Source of the DNA: Vanilla planifolia
Taxonomy: Eukaryota > Streptophyta > Magnoliopsida > Asparagales > Orchidaceae
Direction of reading: 5' to 3'
Assembly: GCA_023846275.1 (NCBI GenBank)
Contig: JAIUJO010000144.1
Span: forward strand, 834,450 to 898,449
Length of the DNA: 64,000 nucleotides
A program made the translations under genes and the position numbers. Under the pieces are notes generated by a model. The model ran no database searches. It was not told the DNA's origin and worked only from the letters and a program-made list of their open reading frames with translations. Shown piece by piece: positions 1-14,099 of the stretch (its first letter is position 1; every line of letters starts with the position of its first letter).

Positions 1-1590
1 TAACAAATACCATCTTTACATATGGTTAATTGGGAGGATGTGTTGGCCAATGAATCAAGGTGTATTAGAGGATGAGGCCACAGAAACATGTGTAAATAAA
101 ATTGATGGACAATTACATTAGCCATTAGATCAAATGACAAAGAAATTGTTGAGAAACATATCACTTTTTTGCCGTTCATTGGACATCTTATTCCTGAAAA
201 GAACAATAAATTTGTTAGGTAACTCCCTAATTCACAAATGTGTTGTTTTATTAATACTAGAAAACTTTATATTTTAATAGTAATACAATATGTACTCAAT
301 TTACTTTAGCAAAAGTAGTCATATTTGTATGAACCTTTCTTTTGCATTTTTACTAGAATCAATTTAATGTTTGATTGGAATATATTGGAATGTGTTGGAT
401 TTATGTTAATTTTGAAACATACAGATCATGATCTTAGAAATAAGAAGAATTATTACCATTTGTTGATATTAAGAGATTCTATAAATGTTTCTTTCCCTCC
501 TATGAAATGAGCCATATCAAATAGGTTCCCTCATTTCTTTTGAGAATATGATTAACTTGACATGATTTATGTGAACCCAAAGTAGTTTATCAAAATTGAT
601 TTTTTAAGCAAAAAGAAAAGTTGTATCATAAAATATAGTGCTTTTCAATATATTTTAGTTCATTCATTTTAGCCCCAAATGCTTAGAAATTTCCACAATA
701 ACAAATTGAAGCAAACCTTAACGATCATGTGAACTCCTTTTATACATTTGATTCTGGTGTAATTAGTTGGATGACTTTCATTATTATCACCATATCAACA
801 TCTCTCCTCATCAAGCTTAATTAAAGCTTTGAAAACTTTAGGAATTTTTTTTGAACTTAAAACCTCTGAAACAATACAATTATTCGCTATTTAAGACTAC
901 TAGTTCATTACTATATTTCCTTCAGAGAATATGTGTTAGGATTGAACTGATTTGCAATGAAATTGATTCATTCTATTTGGTCGAATTAAGATGCAACAAG
1001 GGATTCCAAAGCTTTTAGAGTTTTGGGAATTAAGAAAACTTTAAGTCTTTAATAACATATTCAACCTTCTAGTTTATCAAGTTAAAAAGTAGTGGTAAAT
1101 ATATCAACCAATAAAATACTCAAAGTTTAATACTAATTTTCTCAAAATGGCAAAGTGTTTTTTACAATAATCAATTTCAAAAAATTATTGTAAGAAATAA
1201 AATATTTTGACAACAAAATTTATTGATCATAATGGTATTGATAATTTAGAGCCAATATATTGCATTTCCCAAATGTGAACCATAAAACTTTCAAATGATA
1301 AAAATAAAAATATTGATTGTAAAATTATTAAATTTTAATGTAAATAAAAATTGAATAAATAAAACATATACATAGTGTTATTCATGTAAATAAAGAATTG
1401 AACATTTTAATACATTGAAGAAACCATGTCAAAACTAATTTTCTACATAAATGAGTTAAATATTCAACGTTATTTATCTAAAAGGCATTTTATTATTACA
1501 AAGTTTCTACATAATTTCATATTTACCACCTTCTTTAACTATGTTACAACCTATTACTACTTACATTTTAGTAATAGTTTTTTTTCTTCG
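1..1590. other. AT-rich DNA without recognisable gene
   Basis: Only short open frames with AT-driven composition occur here, and none has a motif I recognise. The first 240 bases are slightly less AT-rich and read in places like decayed coding sequence, but no family can be assigned. Confidence 0.5.
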
Positions 1591-2040
1591 ATGTATTTAT
1601 TTATTTTTATTTGTAATAGAAATTTTTAATCAATTTAAAGTAAAATGATTAAGGGCTTCAATAAAATACATCAAACCTTTATAATAAATATGTTATTTTA
1701 AACTAAAAAAACCAAAATAGAATACAATTGAACAACAATGAAGAAGTGAAAATCATATTATGAACTAATATTTGCAAATAGGTTAATTAAAATTAAAATA
1801 TATTAGGAAAAATTAAAACATTAAAGTTAGGAAATACTATACATTTTTGAATGCGCAAATGTTTGTGCAACTATATCATGAGAAAAATATTATGGTAACA
1901 AAATTAAACAAATTGATTATATATTAAAAATTTTAAATAATAATTACATAGTAACATAAGTATTGATAATAATTTCATGAACACATAAAACATAACACAA
2001 CAAATACCAAAAAAAATTGAAATTTTTTAATTATTAAATT
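1590..2040. repeat. Dispersed repeat block R, copy 1
   Basis: This block aligns by eye, in the same orientation, with 7,550-7,990. Shared landmarks are 'tcaatttaaag', 'cttcaataaaatac', 'taattaaaattaaaatat', 'aggaaaaattaaaaca' and 'gataataatttcatga'. A weaker third copy lies at about 36,500-36,750. Together with the blocks to its right it forms part of a copia-derived repeat complex. Whether R is part of an LTR is inference. Confidence 0.6.
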
Positions 2041-5000
2041 ATTTTCAGAAATGTTACAAAGTATTGTTCGAACATGTAATGTGAATGTAGTAAAAGCAAA
2101 AAAGGTTAAAAGTAGTAAAACACAAAAAAATTAAAGATTGTAGTAAATTAAAAGATAAAAATGAAGATTAATTTAGAGTTAAGGAGTATCCACTTCAAAA
2201 GGTATGAAGTACTTTTTACAAATTAAACAAGTTAAATGTAAGATTAAAAATTATGTAAATATAAATAGAAAAAACCTAGTGAGATGTCTTTAAATAATAT
2301 ATTGTATATGTATTTTTATTGTAATTATAAAAATTTCAAGAACTTAAAAAATAATTATATTATTATCATAATTAAGCTTATCCAGCATATTTTGAAAAAT
2401 TATTATAAAAACAAAAAACTATAAAAACACCAACAAGCTTATGTATAAATATTTGAAAAATAAAAAAAACTATTACCAACAAAATAGAAAAAATTAAATG
2501 TTCAAAATGTGTAGCGCATTAGTCAATATCAAATTTTCTTTGAAAGATAAAGTTATCTTTTTGTGAAGTATTGTTGCTAACCATAATAATTGTCAATTAT
2601 GAATATTGATTGAAATATTTTTAGGACTTTTTAGTACTTAATTTATTGACTGCCTCAAATTTTTTTGTAATGTTTTGCCATTAAAATATCGATGTAGTAA
2701 CATGTTTGAACTAATTTTTAAAAGAGTGAAAGCTTTTAGGTCACCTGAATTAAAATGATGACAAACTTATTCCTAAATTTTAGACTTTTAATCATCTTTT
2801 TATTATAGAAAAAATAATTTTCAAACTTTATTGCCACCATAATAACTCACTACTACTTTTTTTTTGGTTAATTTTGATTTAGAATACAATATACAAACTA
2901 ATATTATTATAAACAAATAATCATCCAATTTATTTAACAAAGCTAATTGCTCCCTTTGAATTTTCTCTTGTTCATTGATAATACATAAATTGTTATCCAA
3001 AAATAAAGTGAGCCATGACAATTATTTAATAAAAAAAGGCTCATGGATAAGAGATAGTATATTTTTGATATTGTATTACAAAATAAATCAACACCATACT
3101 TAATAAAGCATATGCATTTCAACAAAAAATGTCAATGGCATTGTCATGCAACACAAAGCATTTTATTTTTGTTTTCATATTTATTTTTTTAATGTCAAAC
3201 TTCTTACTATATAGAGGAACTCATTGAACTATATGTATTATCTTTGAAACTTTTAAATATTCGTTTTGATGATTGTTGAACTTTTGATGAGATTCTAATA
3301 ATCATCCAAGAAAATTTTCAATCTCTTATTATATAGGATATGGAAAAAAAATCTTAGCTCCATCTAATCACTTGATCAAATAATTAGATTTTTAATTAAA
3401 TTCTACTTCCAAAAATGTTAACTATTTTTTGAGTTCCTTTGTTAATCTTCTAAATTTGCAAAAGTTACTCACAGAGCCCCATATATGTTTTGTAAGAAGT
3501 AATTTTAATTAATTAATCCAGAATAAAAAAGTGTTCACATAAGACACATGCCAAACTTCTTAATCAATTCTTCATTAATTTGTTGAAAAAATCAAATCCT
3601 TCTCCATCCTTCTTTGAATGAAATCTCCCTTATACTTTCACCTTAACTAGCATAGGCACTATGTTTAGTTTGAACACTCCCACAATATGCCACCCCAATT
3701 GTGATATTATTAGGGGATTGAAATTTCTTAGGTAATAAATATAGTGATTTAGTTGAAGAACATAGTAATCATTTGAGTTCAACATTATTGTGACTTTTAG
3801 AATTTGCCATACACATTCATATGTTCTAAAACATTATTCAAAAATAATTTAAACACTTCCTAGATGTTTTTTCCATATAAATTCAACATTTTTTGACATA
3901 GCATATTTTAATAATTTTCTTACTATTTCTTGGTACTTAGTTATAAAAATCTCTTACTAACTAAAATATTATTATTGTCATTAGATTCTTTTTAATTTAT
4001 TATCCCATCTTTAAAATTTTCCTCTCTTTTCAAGTCAATTTACACAATTGTCCCAATAGTCTTCTATAAATAAAATGCTAAAACAAATTTAAAATATACA
4101 TTCTAAAAATTTAATGTTAAATTATGGATGAAAAATTATGAAGTTATTACAAACATGTCAAACATGATATAGCAAAAAAACATAATAATATATAACAAGA
4201 AAAATTTTGATTAGAAGATGGAAAATTTTAATGTTTTCAAAACATTTGTCTAACATAAATGGAAAATGCTTAACATAACCGAAAAAGATATAAAAGTTTA
4301 AATAGAAAACATCAAGATATTTAGTTACTTGAAATGCTTAGCTATATCTGTATAAAAGTAATAATAAGAGTTTTACGAAAATTTATAACTAGTAAATGTT
4401 ACAACATAGAAATGAGGAAGCCCAAAATAAAATAAAAAAAGTCATTAATACTAAATTAATAACAAAAAGTTATTATATTACATGATAAAATAAACAACTC
4501 AATACTAATGCACAACATATCACATTTCCAAAAAAAAAAAAAAGTTGTTCAACTATAAAAAATAAAAAGAAATGAACCACAAATGTCTTAGTGCAAGTGC
4601 ATTTATAAAAGAATAAAATATTATTAAAAACAACAAAATTTGTTAACATTTGTGATATCAAGAATGTTTTACATTAAATTTGAATAACATATCATCAATA
4701 AAAGTGCAATATTAGAATCTATTTAATGAAAAAGCAAACTTTCCAATCGTAAAAATATCTTAACAAGAAATAAATAATATTTTTCAAGATTTACATACAA
4801 ATGGATCTAAAGTTTTTTTCATGATAGTTTGAGTTATATTAGTATGTAACAAATTAAAACCCAATGTAGAAAAGTTAAAAATCATTATGATTACAAACAA
4901 TTTATTAATATTTATAGCTAACAATATTAATTTTCTTGAAAATTAAAATCGTAAATTTCTTTGCATTAATGATCAAATCTACCAATTGTTTTAAATTTTT

Positions 5001-5080
5001 AACAATTTCATAAAAACAATCAAATGAAAAAAATTATGAAAAAATAAAAACTATCTAAAAACTTAAAAAATTCGTAAATT
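2040..5080. repeat. Dispersed repeat block A, copy 1
   Basis: Same-orientation matches to 50,820-52,520 and 54,970-57,720 run through the whole block. Examples are 'attaaagattgtag' (2,130 region), 'gtataaatatttgaaaaa' (2,440), 'caatctcttattatatagg' (3,320), 'tattattgtcattagattc' (3,970) and 'cttgaaatgcttagc' (4,330). No coding sequence is recognisable. In the minus-strand reading this block lies downstream of a copia RNase H remnant, so it may be the 3' non-coding or LTR part of that element (inference). Confidence 0.65.
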
Positions 5081-6750
5081 TAGAAACCTATTTGAATATC
5101 TATAAATTTAGAATTTTCTAAATCATATACAAAATTATCTAATTAGAAAAAGAAATTTATTGAAGGAATATCAATTAGATCATATCATATTATGTTTAGA
5201 ATATTCAAAACATTAACTATACAATAAGAATAATTTTTTTTATAATAAACAAAAAAGTATTGTCATTATTTAAAATTAAATATTATATACTTAAAAAAAG
5301 AAAATTATGTTGATTAACAATTTTGGCTTTGAGAGAAAAATGGTGTAAAATTGAAAAAAAATTTAACAACACAAAGGTTAAATACTTCTTTTTCAACTTA
5401 TTACGAAATTCAAAGTCAGTGTTCCTTATTTTCAAAAGTTGAGTAAGAATTCTTGATTTGTTTGTAAAATTTCTGAAGTTAGAATGATGCAAATAAAAAG
5501 TTTTATAGCATCAAAACTTTTTAGCAATTCGATTTAACCAAGCTTGCATTCACCTCCAAGTACTAGTTGAGGAAAATTAACAAAATTACAAACCTTCATC
5601 ATAATGTACCAGATGGATCAAAATGATTATGAAATTTAATGTAATGATAATATGGTTTCGTATTCTTTTATAGTCAATGAAGTTAATAAAAAAGAATGTT
5701 TCATTGCCACACAAATTCAAAGAAATTTCCTTTGGTAAGTAAAAGTGAACTAATCATAGAGTCCAATAAAAACTTATCATGACATACGAATTTCAAAACT
5801 TTATAGAAAGTCTTTTCAAATAAAATGATTACATAGCCAAAATTAATGTTCGTATACTTTATTATTTATACAATTTATAATGTTAGTTATAACATTTCAT
5901 ATTACATAATAGGGACGTACAATACTTTAAAAAGTTTTGTTATTGTTTGAGTGATTTTTTATAATTTATAAATAAACTATATCTCATGATTTCTTTGAGT
6001 TTTATATGTACCTATTTTATATTTTGACTTCTTCCAAATGGAATAGTTTGATGATGTTGATTAAGTCTTAGTAACTATTTGTACCATGCAATTTTAATAG
6101 ATCTACTTGTTGGCCTAGATCAAATAGTTTGGCCCTCAAATTGCCTTTTTTCCTCCCATAGCTAATCGTAGTGTATCAAACATGGTCATGCAAAACATTT
6201 AGTCATACAAAGTTTTTCTTTTCAAAATAGAAATCTCATGTATAAATCTAATGTAGTTCAATTAAGCAACAAGTTTCATTAATTTACAAGGTGGGGAAAA
6301 TGCCTTATTTTAATGGAACACTTAGTTACTTGAGCATGTAAAATTATTTTTCCTTTCCTATTCCACACAAGGTTACATCCCCATATTTATTCAATAGCCT
6401 TGTTCTTCTAGTATTAATCATCTTCCAACACTACTCACCTATCACATCGAAAGGGAAACCTAGATGATCAATTATAATTATACTTAATTTTTTATTATCA
6501 TCAAAATATGTTAGAGTATTGCTCATGAGACCAATAACCTCCTCTTTTTTGAGATAACTTACCATCTATGTTTAAGATAAATAATTGAATATCTCTAAGA
6601 AATGATTTGCTTGATTTTATCAAGTGAGGTAAGATTTGCAAGTAATAAAAGCAAATGGATGGGCTCTCCTTCACTAAAGGAACTACTCTTAAAACCAAGT
6701 TTGGTTTCTCGCTCTTTGTCATCAAAAAATAGTCTTCTAATACTATAAAA
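5080..6750. repeat. Dispersed repeat block B, copy 1
   Basis: This block matches about 36,890-38,580 in the same orientation. Landmarks are 'attgaaggaatatcaa' (5,160 against 36,945), 'cttctagtattaatcatctt' (6,404 against 38,231) and 'ttcattaatttacaagg' (6,275). The offset drifts only from about 31,780 to 31,830, so the two copies are collinear with small indels. It separates block A from the copia RNase H remnant. A purine-rich minus-strand stretch at 6,537-6,552 could be a former polypurine tract, but this is speculative. Confidence 0.6.
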
Positions 6751-7555
6751 GAAATGTTAAATAAGAAGCTTTGTCAAGATGTGCATTAATTGCTTGTTGT
6801 TCACAACAAATTTAATGTATAGCTTATTTCATTGAACATTGTCCCTCATAACATCATGCCTAACATGCATTTGTTTGGCATCATAGTACTAGGTAGGAAT
6901 TTGAGTTAAGAAAATGACACTCATATTGTCATAATGTATGGAGAGGTTTTACAAATGTAATCCCATATCATCTAATTTTGTTTTCAATCCGAAAATTTGT
7001 ACAAGAAATTCCTCTAATGCTATACATTATGCTTCATTTGTTGCAAAAACAATAGTTTCTTATTTTTCTACTAGATCATTAATTTAAGAGGTATCAAAGA
7101 AAGTGATTAAATTTCTACAATGACTTTCTATTGCACTATAGTACCAGTAATATCTTTGTAGATGCATCCCACAAATTATGACATAACTAAAATTTGGAAT
7201 AGCGAAACACAAATATCTTTGGGTTAAACAAGTACTAAAAGATTTTTTTAAATCTTCCAGATGAAGTCGTTTGGTGGTTTATTGAAATTAATCAAAAAGT
7301 GTCATGCTAAAAACCATGTCTGGTAACCTTATAATCAAGAATAGAACATGTCATCCATTAGTAAACCTTGAAATCTTTTTTCCTTTCTCATGTTTATTTA
7401 AACTATGCTTGGGACACTTGAAAGTAGAAATTGTTTTGAGGTTGCCAAGGTCTATCATTTTTAACTTCTCAGTTATATACTTTATTTAACATACAATGAT
7501 ACCTTTCTCGTCCTACTTAACATTCATTCCATGAAATAAGAAACCACACCCATTT
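6750..7555 (-). pseudogene. Degenerate Ty1/copia RT/RNase H remnant
   Basis: Read on the minus strand, this region keeps the collinear landmarks of a copia pol C-terminus in the right order. An 'LPDMVFS' stretch at about 7,303-7,326 matches the family's RPDI(L/M)FSV motif. 'ATNEA' at about 7,026-7,045 corresponds to the TTEAEY box of RNase H. 'HVRHDVMRD' at about 6,841-6,870 corresponds to the HIDVRYHFIRD motif, and 'ILTKLL' at about 6,770 to the DIFTKPL end. Many stops and frameshifts interrupt it, so it is a fossil. At 7,555 the homology to the second copy (36,900-39,540) stops abruptly and block R begins. The family call follows from established copia motifs; the boundaries are approximate. 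Confidence 0.75.
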
Positions 7556-7990
7556 TTATTTTTTATTATTAATAGACATTTTTTTCATCAATTTAAAGCA
7601 AAACATTTGAGGACTTCAATAAAATACTTCAAAATTTTACTAAATCAATATCATTTTTTAAACTAAAAATATTAAAATAGAGTAAAATTGAATAACTATG
7701 AAAAAGAGTAATGCATATTATAAAATAATATTGGAAAATAGGATAATTAAAATTAAAATATTTAAGGAAAAATTAAAACATAAAAATTATGAAATATTAT
7801 ACTTTTTACAGTGCTCAATTAAATGTGTAGCTGTATAATGAGAAAAATAATCTATTGACAAATATTTAAAAATAAATTATGCATTAAATATTTTAAATAA
7901 TAACTTAATAACAACATAAGTGTTGATAATAATTTTATGATGACATAAAACATAAGACAAAAAACAACAAGTAAAAATTTGAAATGTCTG
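7550..7990. repeat. Dispersed repeat block R, copy 2
   Basis: This is a second same-orientation copy of the 1,590-2,040 block, starting immediately after the truncated copia RT. The join at about 7,555 marks either an internal deletion of an element or the start of another truncated copy. Confidence 0.6.
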
Positions 7991-8720
7991 ATTTTGTAAG
8001 CTTATTTATTTAGGTGTTGGTCCTTGATGATAAGGCATTTTCTTGTATAAACTTTCTCAATTTCAATGTTAACAAGAGTTTGAGATGATGCATGCATCTG
8101 CATATGTTATTTATGAACTAATTTTTTTTTCAAATAATAGAATTCATAAACAACAAACAATAGAAAAAGTTTTATTCATCAAATCAAATTTTTTATTTTT
8201 GATTGACCTATTTTCTAGTATCAAATAATAGAAACTTGAGTCATGTTTTATGGAAACATTGTCATAGTATTCTTTTTTGCATGTAATTCACTAGTGAAAG
8301 AAATCTTCAAATAATCATCAAGTGTTAACATTTCATATTTTCTTAAGTTAATCATATCTCATTCCAAGATCATCAAGGTTTTGTTTCATGCATTGTACAA
8401 TATTTCATACCAAAAAAACGTTTCTTCCTTTGTTTTTCAAATTTCTCATGCAATTCATCGACGGAGGAACATGATTCATCATAAAATAAAATATTTGAAT
8501 TAACTACACCACATGAAGAACATTGACCTCGATCATAGGCAACTATGTGAGTAAGCTCCATTGTATTTGAGGGGCTCCTCCTTCACCTGCTTCTCTTCTC
8601 TTTCTTCTTCTTCATTTTTGACTTATTGACTTTTGCTTTTTTTTTCATATTAACCTTCTAACACATGCATAGCGTCAAAGAAAGTCCTTTGAACTAACAT
8701 TTTAGTGCAAATTTCTTTTG
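7990..8720 (-). other. Possible degenerate retroelement gag segment
   Basis: A minus-strand open frame at 8,373-8,561 (62 residues) includes 'YDESCSSVDELHEKFEKQRK'. It is preceded on the same strand (8,570-8,650) by a lysine/glutamate-rich stretch. This resembles the serine- and acid-rich region followed by a coiled coil that comes after the zinc knuckle in some plant copia Gag proteins. The call rests on composition and position beside copia fragments; no diagnostic motif is intact. Confidence 0.2.
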
Positions 8721-11700
8721 ATATTGCCAAAAAATATTATATCTTTTAGATTAAAGTTATGTCCTTATGTTCATAAGAAGTATTCATATTATTGATATGA
8801 TTTTTTCAAATATTATCCTCAACTTTAAATCAACATTATGGACAAAATAGTTGAAAAGAAGTTTACCAAAGATGAAAATTGTTCACTTATGAACATTGGT
8901 GGGAACTTGAGCATGCTCTCAAATGGGATTTTGCAAATTTAAAAATAAAATAATATTTTTGCCATTAAAAGATCAGCTCTACGATGTTAAACCTCTGGAA
9001 TAGAGAACTTCACCAATCAAAGCAACAAGCTCCTTTGGTACAACGTGATCACCATTCTTTGATACCGAAGGAGGAGAATTGGGATTAATCAAATTTTTTG
9101 ATAATCTGAAATCTTTCTTGATCTAGAATTTGTGCATTTTGGCTCATAAAAAGAAAATACGAAGAATGGAGCATCAAAATAAATCACTTAAAAGTTTTAA
9201 CTATTCAACTGTTGAACCATGTTGAACATCTAACCCACAAAATTTTATAAACAAGGCCATATAATCAATCCTTCACTTAACTTGAGTACAATAAGAAGGC
9301 TTTAGATCAACATTCTTTTATAAAAAAATGTGTTTCCAATCTTGTAACAAAAAGAATTCAAGAAGTATTAACGTCAATAACACACTTTACTCAAGGCCTT
9401 GGAGTAAATCCTTCCAATTTCTACTGACAAAAGGCCATACCATTGAACTAAATGTTGTGGCACCATAACACCTCAATGTAAGGTTGCTAGTCTTCTGCCT
9501 ATTGGAAAGTTTTTAGGTAGGATCTTTAATTGCTCACAAATAGAGCCAAGGGGTTTTTTAAGAATGTAATTACAATGAAATTGGTAAAATATTAACCCTA
9601 ATTTAATTACATGGACATGCAATAAATATCACTAGAAATTTGAGATTAAAAGTTACAAATAAAAATTGTGAGTTTTTTATGATTTTGAAGGTATGAAAGT
9701 CATACGTTATAGTACTAAGAGAAATGTACTTGAACATAATCCAAAAATTATATTTCAATTTATGTCCCATGAAAGGCCAACCATTTAATGAAATCCCTCA
9801 TACTTTTCTTTACCACAGTGTGGGAGAAAAATGAGGCCTATTTAAAGGAATTTTAGTACTCAAAATTTCATCCAAATGGTTGTATGGCAATTGAGTAAAA
9901 ATTTCTTTTCCATGATAATACACGAAAGTCTTCTTAGATTTCCTATTCTAAACATATTGTTTGCACAACATACGCATACCTTAACATCACAAAAGACGTG
10001 TTGCACATGAACATTAATCTACCAATAGAAGCTATATCTAGAAGAGTATTTAACATACCAATTCCACTCACCAACAAGATCACACATCACATATCTCCTA
10101 TGCATGTTGGCTTTGTACATTAGGCTACTAAGTAATACTACTCACTAGCACAACCCATTCCTACATGAATGACTCTAACTACAAATCATACCAGGTATCC
10201 AAGGCCATGAAAGTTTATGTTTGATACTAAGTATTGTGTATCTTACCAATCATGTATATTTCATAACATTATCAAATCAAATGTTTGCATTAGAATTAAT
10301 CTTTTGTATAAAGTAAACTACCATTTTAACTTAATGTTAGTCAATTCAAACAAGTGTCAAAATCAACAAGATGATTCTTAATATGAGATGTATCTATACT
10401 CTAACATATTAATGCTTTTTGAACTATACTACACAAGTGATGCTTAAGTATAGTCAAATGATGCAATGATAAGTATGGCCTAATCTCAACATGAATATTT
10501 TGTATAACAAAGTTATTTTTATTGTCCGAATGGATTAATTATTATCTAAATAACTTTACAACTGATATGATGAATAATAATGATATAATTAAGAAGTTCC
10601 ATATGCAATCGATGAATCAGGACATTTAATAATATAACATATCAATTTAATGTTGTCCTATAGAAACTTATCTAGTCTTGATGTACACATTTTACTAAAA
10701 GTTTCATCTTAATTCATGCACAAAAAATTCTTATGAATTATATTTATGTGCATTTGTAAGCTCTTAGCTTTTGTAAGATAAGCATTAATACAATCTCTAC
10801 TTTTTACCAACAATGATGTCCCATGGGATTCTTTGATACCAACCATTAGTTTAAGGTTATTTTGATAATTTTTGTTAGTTTGGAGTCGATGTCTTGTACA
10901 TAAACCCAAGAAGGGGGAAAATTTTGAATTATTAGATTTTTGAAATATATTTGTAGAGAATTGCAATCGAACACCAAACTTTAAGACATAATGGTTAAAG
11001 CAATTGAAGATTCAAGAAATAGGAAAGATAAATATGTAGTAAATAGAAGGGCTGGCGAAATATGACATGTTTTTCTCAAACAATTCCATGGACTTTATCG
11101 ATCCTTAAGTTACCAAACTTAAGCTTATTAGTGCCTAACGAATTCCTCATAAGCACAAATATTACCTTCATTTTCTTTTTCTAACAAAAACTAAGCCCTC
11201 ATTTCTTTTTATGTTGTTAAAGAAAACCCTAACAAAACTCGACACTATGCCTTGAGTCATTCTTTCTTGTAAGTAAGCACTAGAGTGGGCCTTCCTTTCT
11301 CTTAATCTATCTAAGGAAATCAAGAGGACATGAAATATAAATCTAAAAATAAGGAAAATAATAAAATTTAAGGTATCCTTTTTTTGTGATATAAAATAAT
11401 GAGTCATAACATAATGGTTGAATCACTTTTGCTAAAGAATATTTTCAAATTATTTTATGAAGAATGTTGTGTTATTAGCTCTTTTAAGATATTTCAAAAT
11501 GTACATCTTAGCTTTTGTAAAAACAAAATAGATTAAGAGAGTGAAGTATTACTAAAGTCCATAAAAAAAAAGCAATAAGCTATTAACAGCATCTTATTTT
11601 TCTTAAAATTTAATAATTGAAATAAAAATTTCAAGTTGAGTATTAAAATATATACATTTTCTTTTACAAAAAGTAGTATTTATTGTAGTATGTATGTTAG

Positions 11701-14094
11701 TTTAGCATTAGAAAAAAATTGTTGACCTTATGTTCTCTTAAAGTTTAGTTAATTGTTTGACCACAATGTGATAATTTATAAACCAATTGCTAAGCTCAGC
11801 ATTATACATCTTTGTAAGTTCATTGTCCTTATTAGATAATTTACACTCTTCAACTTTTATTTTTTAAGTTCAAGAAACTATACTTTTTATTTTCCAACTA
11901 GCTTTTGAAAAAAACCTAGTCTTAGATCAAGTTTTATTCACATTCATTAAAATATTTGATCTATGTTAAAAAATGTCATCATATTTAACTTGAAATTCCC
12001 ATGAAATGGATTGTCTATCATGAAACAAAAAGTCAAGTTGTTGATCAACTTTTTTCTTTCTGGTGGATATAAAACTTGAATGATTTATAGTACACTACAT
12101 TGAACATCACATGATTAATCAAGTTGTTTAATGGACCTCCAACAATTCTACATCCTAGAATTTGACTTGGTTAATGATTCTATTCTAACTAAGCGGTTCA
12201 TTTCCCATAATATAGCCATTTAGGTTGTTAATTATATTATCAAATAGACAATCCAAGTGAGATTCTTTTAGTAATTTTTGTTTACAAAAAGTTATTTTGT
12301 ACTTATTCCATTTCAAAGATAGTTTTTTAACAAAATCTTGAATTTTTGAAGATGAGATGTATTTATAAATACGAGTAATTTTTTCATTTGTAGTTTAATA
12401 TTTTTATATACCAAAATTAAAGTTTTTTCTAACATTTTTAGCTTAAGGCTTTTCACTTTTCCTGGAATTTAAAGCTTTCATCTTAAGAAAGGTAATAGGT
12501 TTATATTCAATTCTTTTAATGATTAAAATGAATTATAAGTGCATCCTTGAAATAAGGTGCAAGTGTAGTTCATGATAATTCTCCAATAAAAAATAATTTA
12601 TCCATTACATATGTACTCACTAGAAAATATTATGCCTTGAACAAAAACCCATGTCGGGCTCTAGGTTCTCAAGAATCTTCGACATCCTTGAGCTTATTTT
12701 ATATCATTGATGTCTATTTTGCATGTTGTACTCAAGCATCACTTGACACGATAGGATTGGAATCATCACCTATAACTTTCTAGTTTGCAAAATAAAAAAA
12801 TCATGCATTAGATATACCATAAAATCACAAAAATAAGATACTTTAAAAGTTTGTTGTAGTTAAAATCATATTTAGCCTTTGGTCGACTTGGTGCAAAAGA
12901 TATCAACATTTTGATAATGCTATATCTAAATGTGAGAAACTATTACAAAATAGATTGTCCATAATAGCATAAGGCTACCTTAATATAAACACATAAAACT
13001 TATTAATACATATAACACTCAAAAGAGGGTGAGAAATAATTTTGTGAAAGTTTTCAAAATTCACACATTAAAAACTAATTTTTTTCAATTGTTGTGAATA
13101 ATTTCACAAAAACAATACTGATAAATTTGGGAGACAAAATATGCAAAATGAAGTAGAAAAAAATTATTTTATATGTTTTGGCTCTTACAAAATAGCATGA
13201 ACACCTACAACCAATGGAATTGAGCTTATCTTTCTAAAACCTTTCGCTCCTTTGTCATAGCCGGTGAAGAAGCCATCACTTTGTCTATCATATGTTTGGA
13301 GTTTAGGCATAATCCCCCACCTTGAGATATTGCTCAAACACTACAATTTCAATGAGATATTTGTAAGGCTCGAACTACAACCTAAGTAGAATGATATGCT
13401 AAACTTATTTTAGCTCACAGATAATTGATATATGCTAAAGGTCAAGAAATTTGTTCAAGAAAAGGCTTATTGGATGGTGTTATAGTTCTAAAATTTTGAA
13501 TATGAGGAATGTTGGGCAAGTAAAGTGTTTCATAAAGGCCAAAGACTTGCACTAATTTTTAACATAAGGGATCACAAACTTGAGAAAAAATAGTTTTAAG
13601 AATCCATACCATGGATATTTGAATTAGTGGAGAAGTGGCAAGGTGCACACATAAGTAAAGTTCTTAGAATTCCAAATAAGAAAATTACTCATTCACTTGG
13701 ACAAACTAGAAAGTTGGACTTAGTTATTAATTTTCCCAAATTTTAAAATAAAGTGATTAAGAACTTTCTTGATTAATTGATGCCTTCATGATTGCTAGAT
13801 AATGTTCTTAATCAAGAAATAAACTGTTAGACTTGTTGTATATGACACAATGTTCTTAATCAAGATTAAAGACAACAACTTGTTACTTCATTCAAATTGT
13901 AATGCTTAAAGCAACGTTGACATGGCCATGTGGTTTGGCATGGGTAAGGGCAATAACTACTAATACGAGTGAAAATGTTAGTGGACTACGACAGATAGTA
14001 ATGAAAAATAGCCTAAAACTCAATTTTATGCCTTTTATGTATGTTTTGACAAAATAATTTACTTCGACAAAATTATGAGATATTTTCAATGAGT
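8720..14094. other. AT-rich DNA, no assignable gene
   Basis: No open frame here has a recognisable domain. One minus-strand stretch at about 8,985-9,125 has coding-like amino-acid composition and is listed as a finding. The right part (about 13,400-14,094) was contiguous with 22,930 before the copia insertion, so it may include the 3' end or LTR of the gypsy remnant found there. That last point is inference from position only. Confidence 0.4.
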
Positions 14095-14099
14095 TCTTG
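14095..14099 (+). repeat. Left target site duplication of copia element (TCTTG)
   Basis: TCTTG lies immediately before the TGTTACACCC start of the left LTR. The same five bases follow the right LTR at 22,925-22,929. Five-base duplications are standard for LTR retrotransposon integration. Confidence 0.95.
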
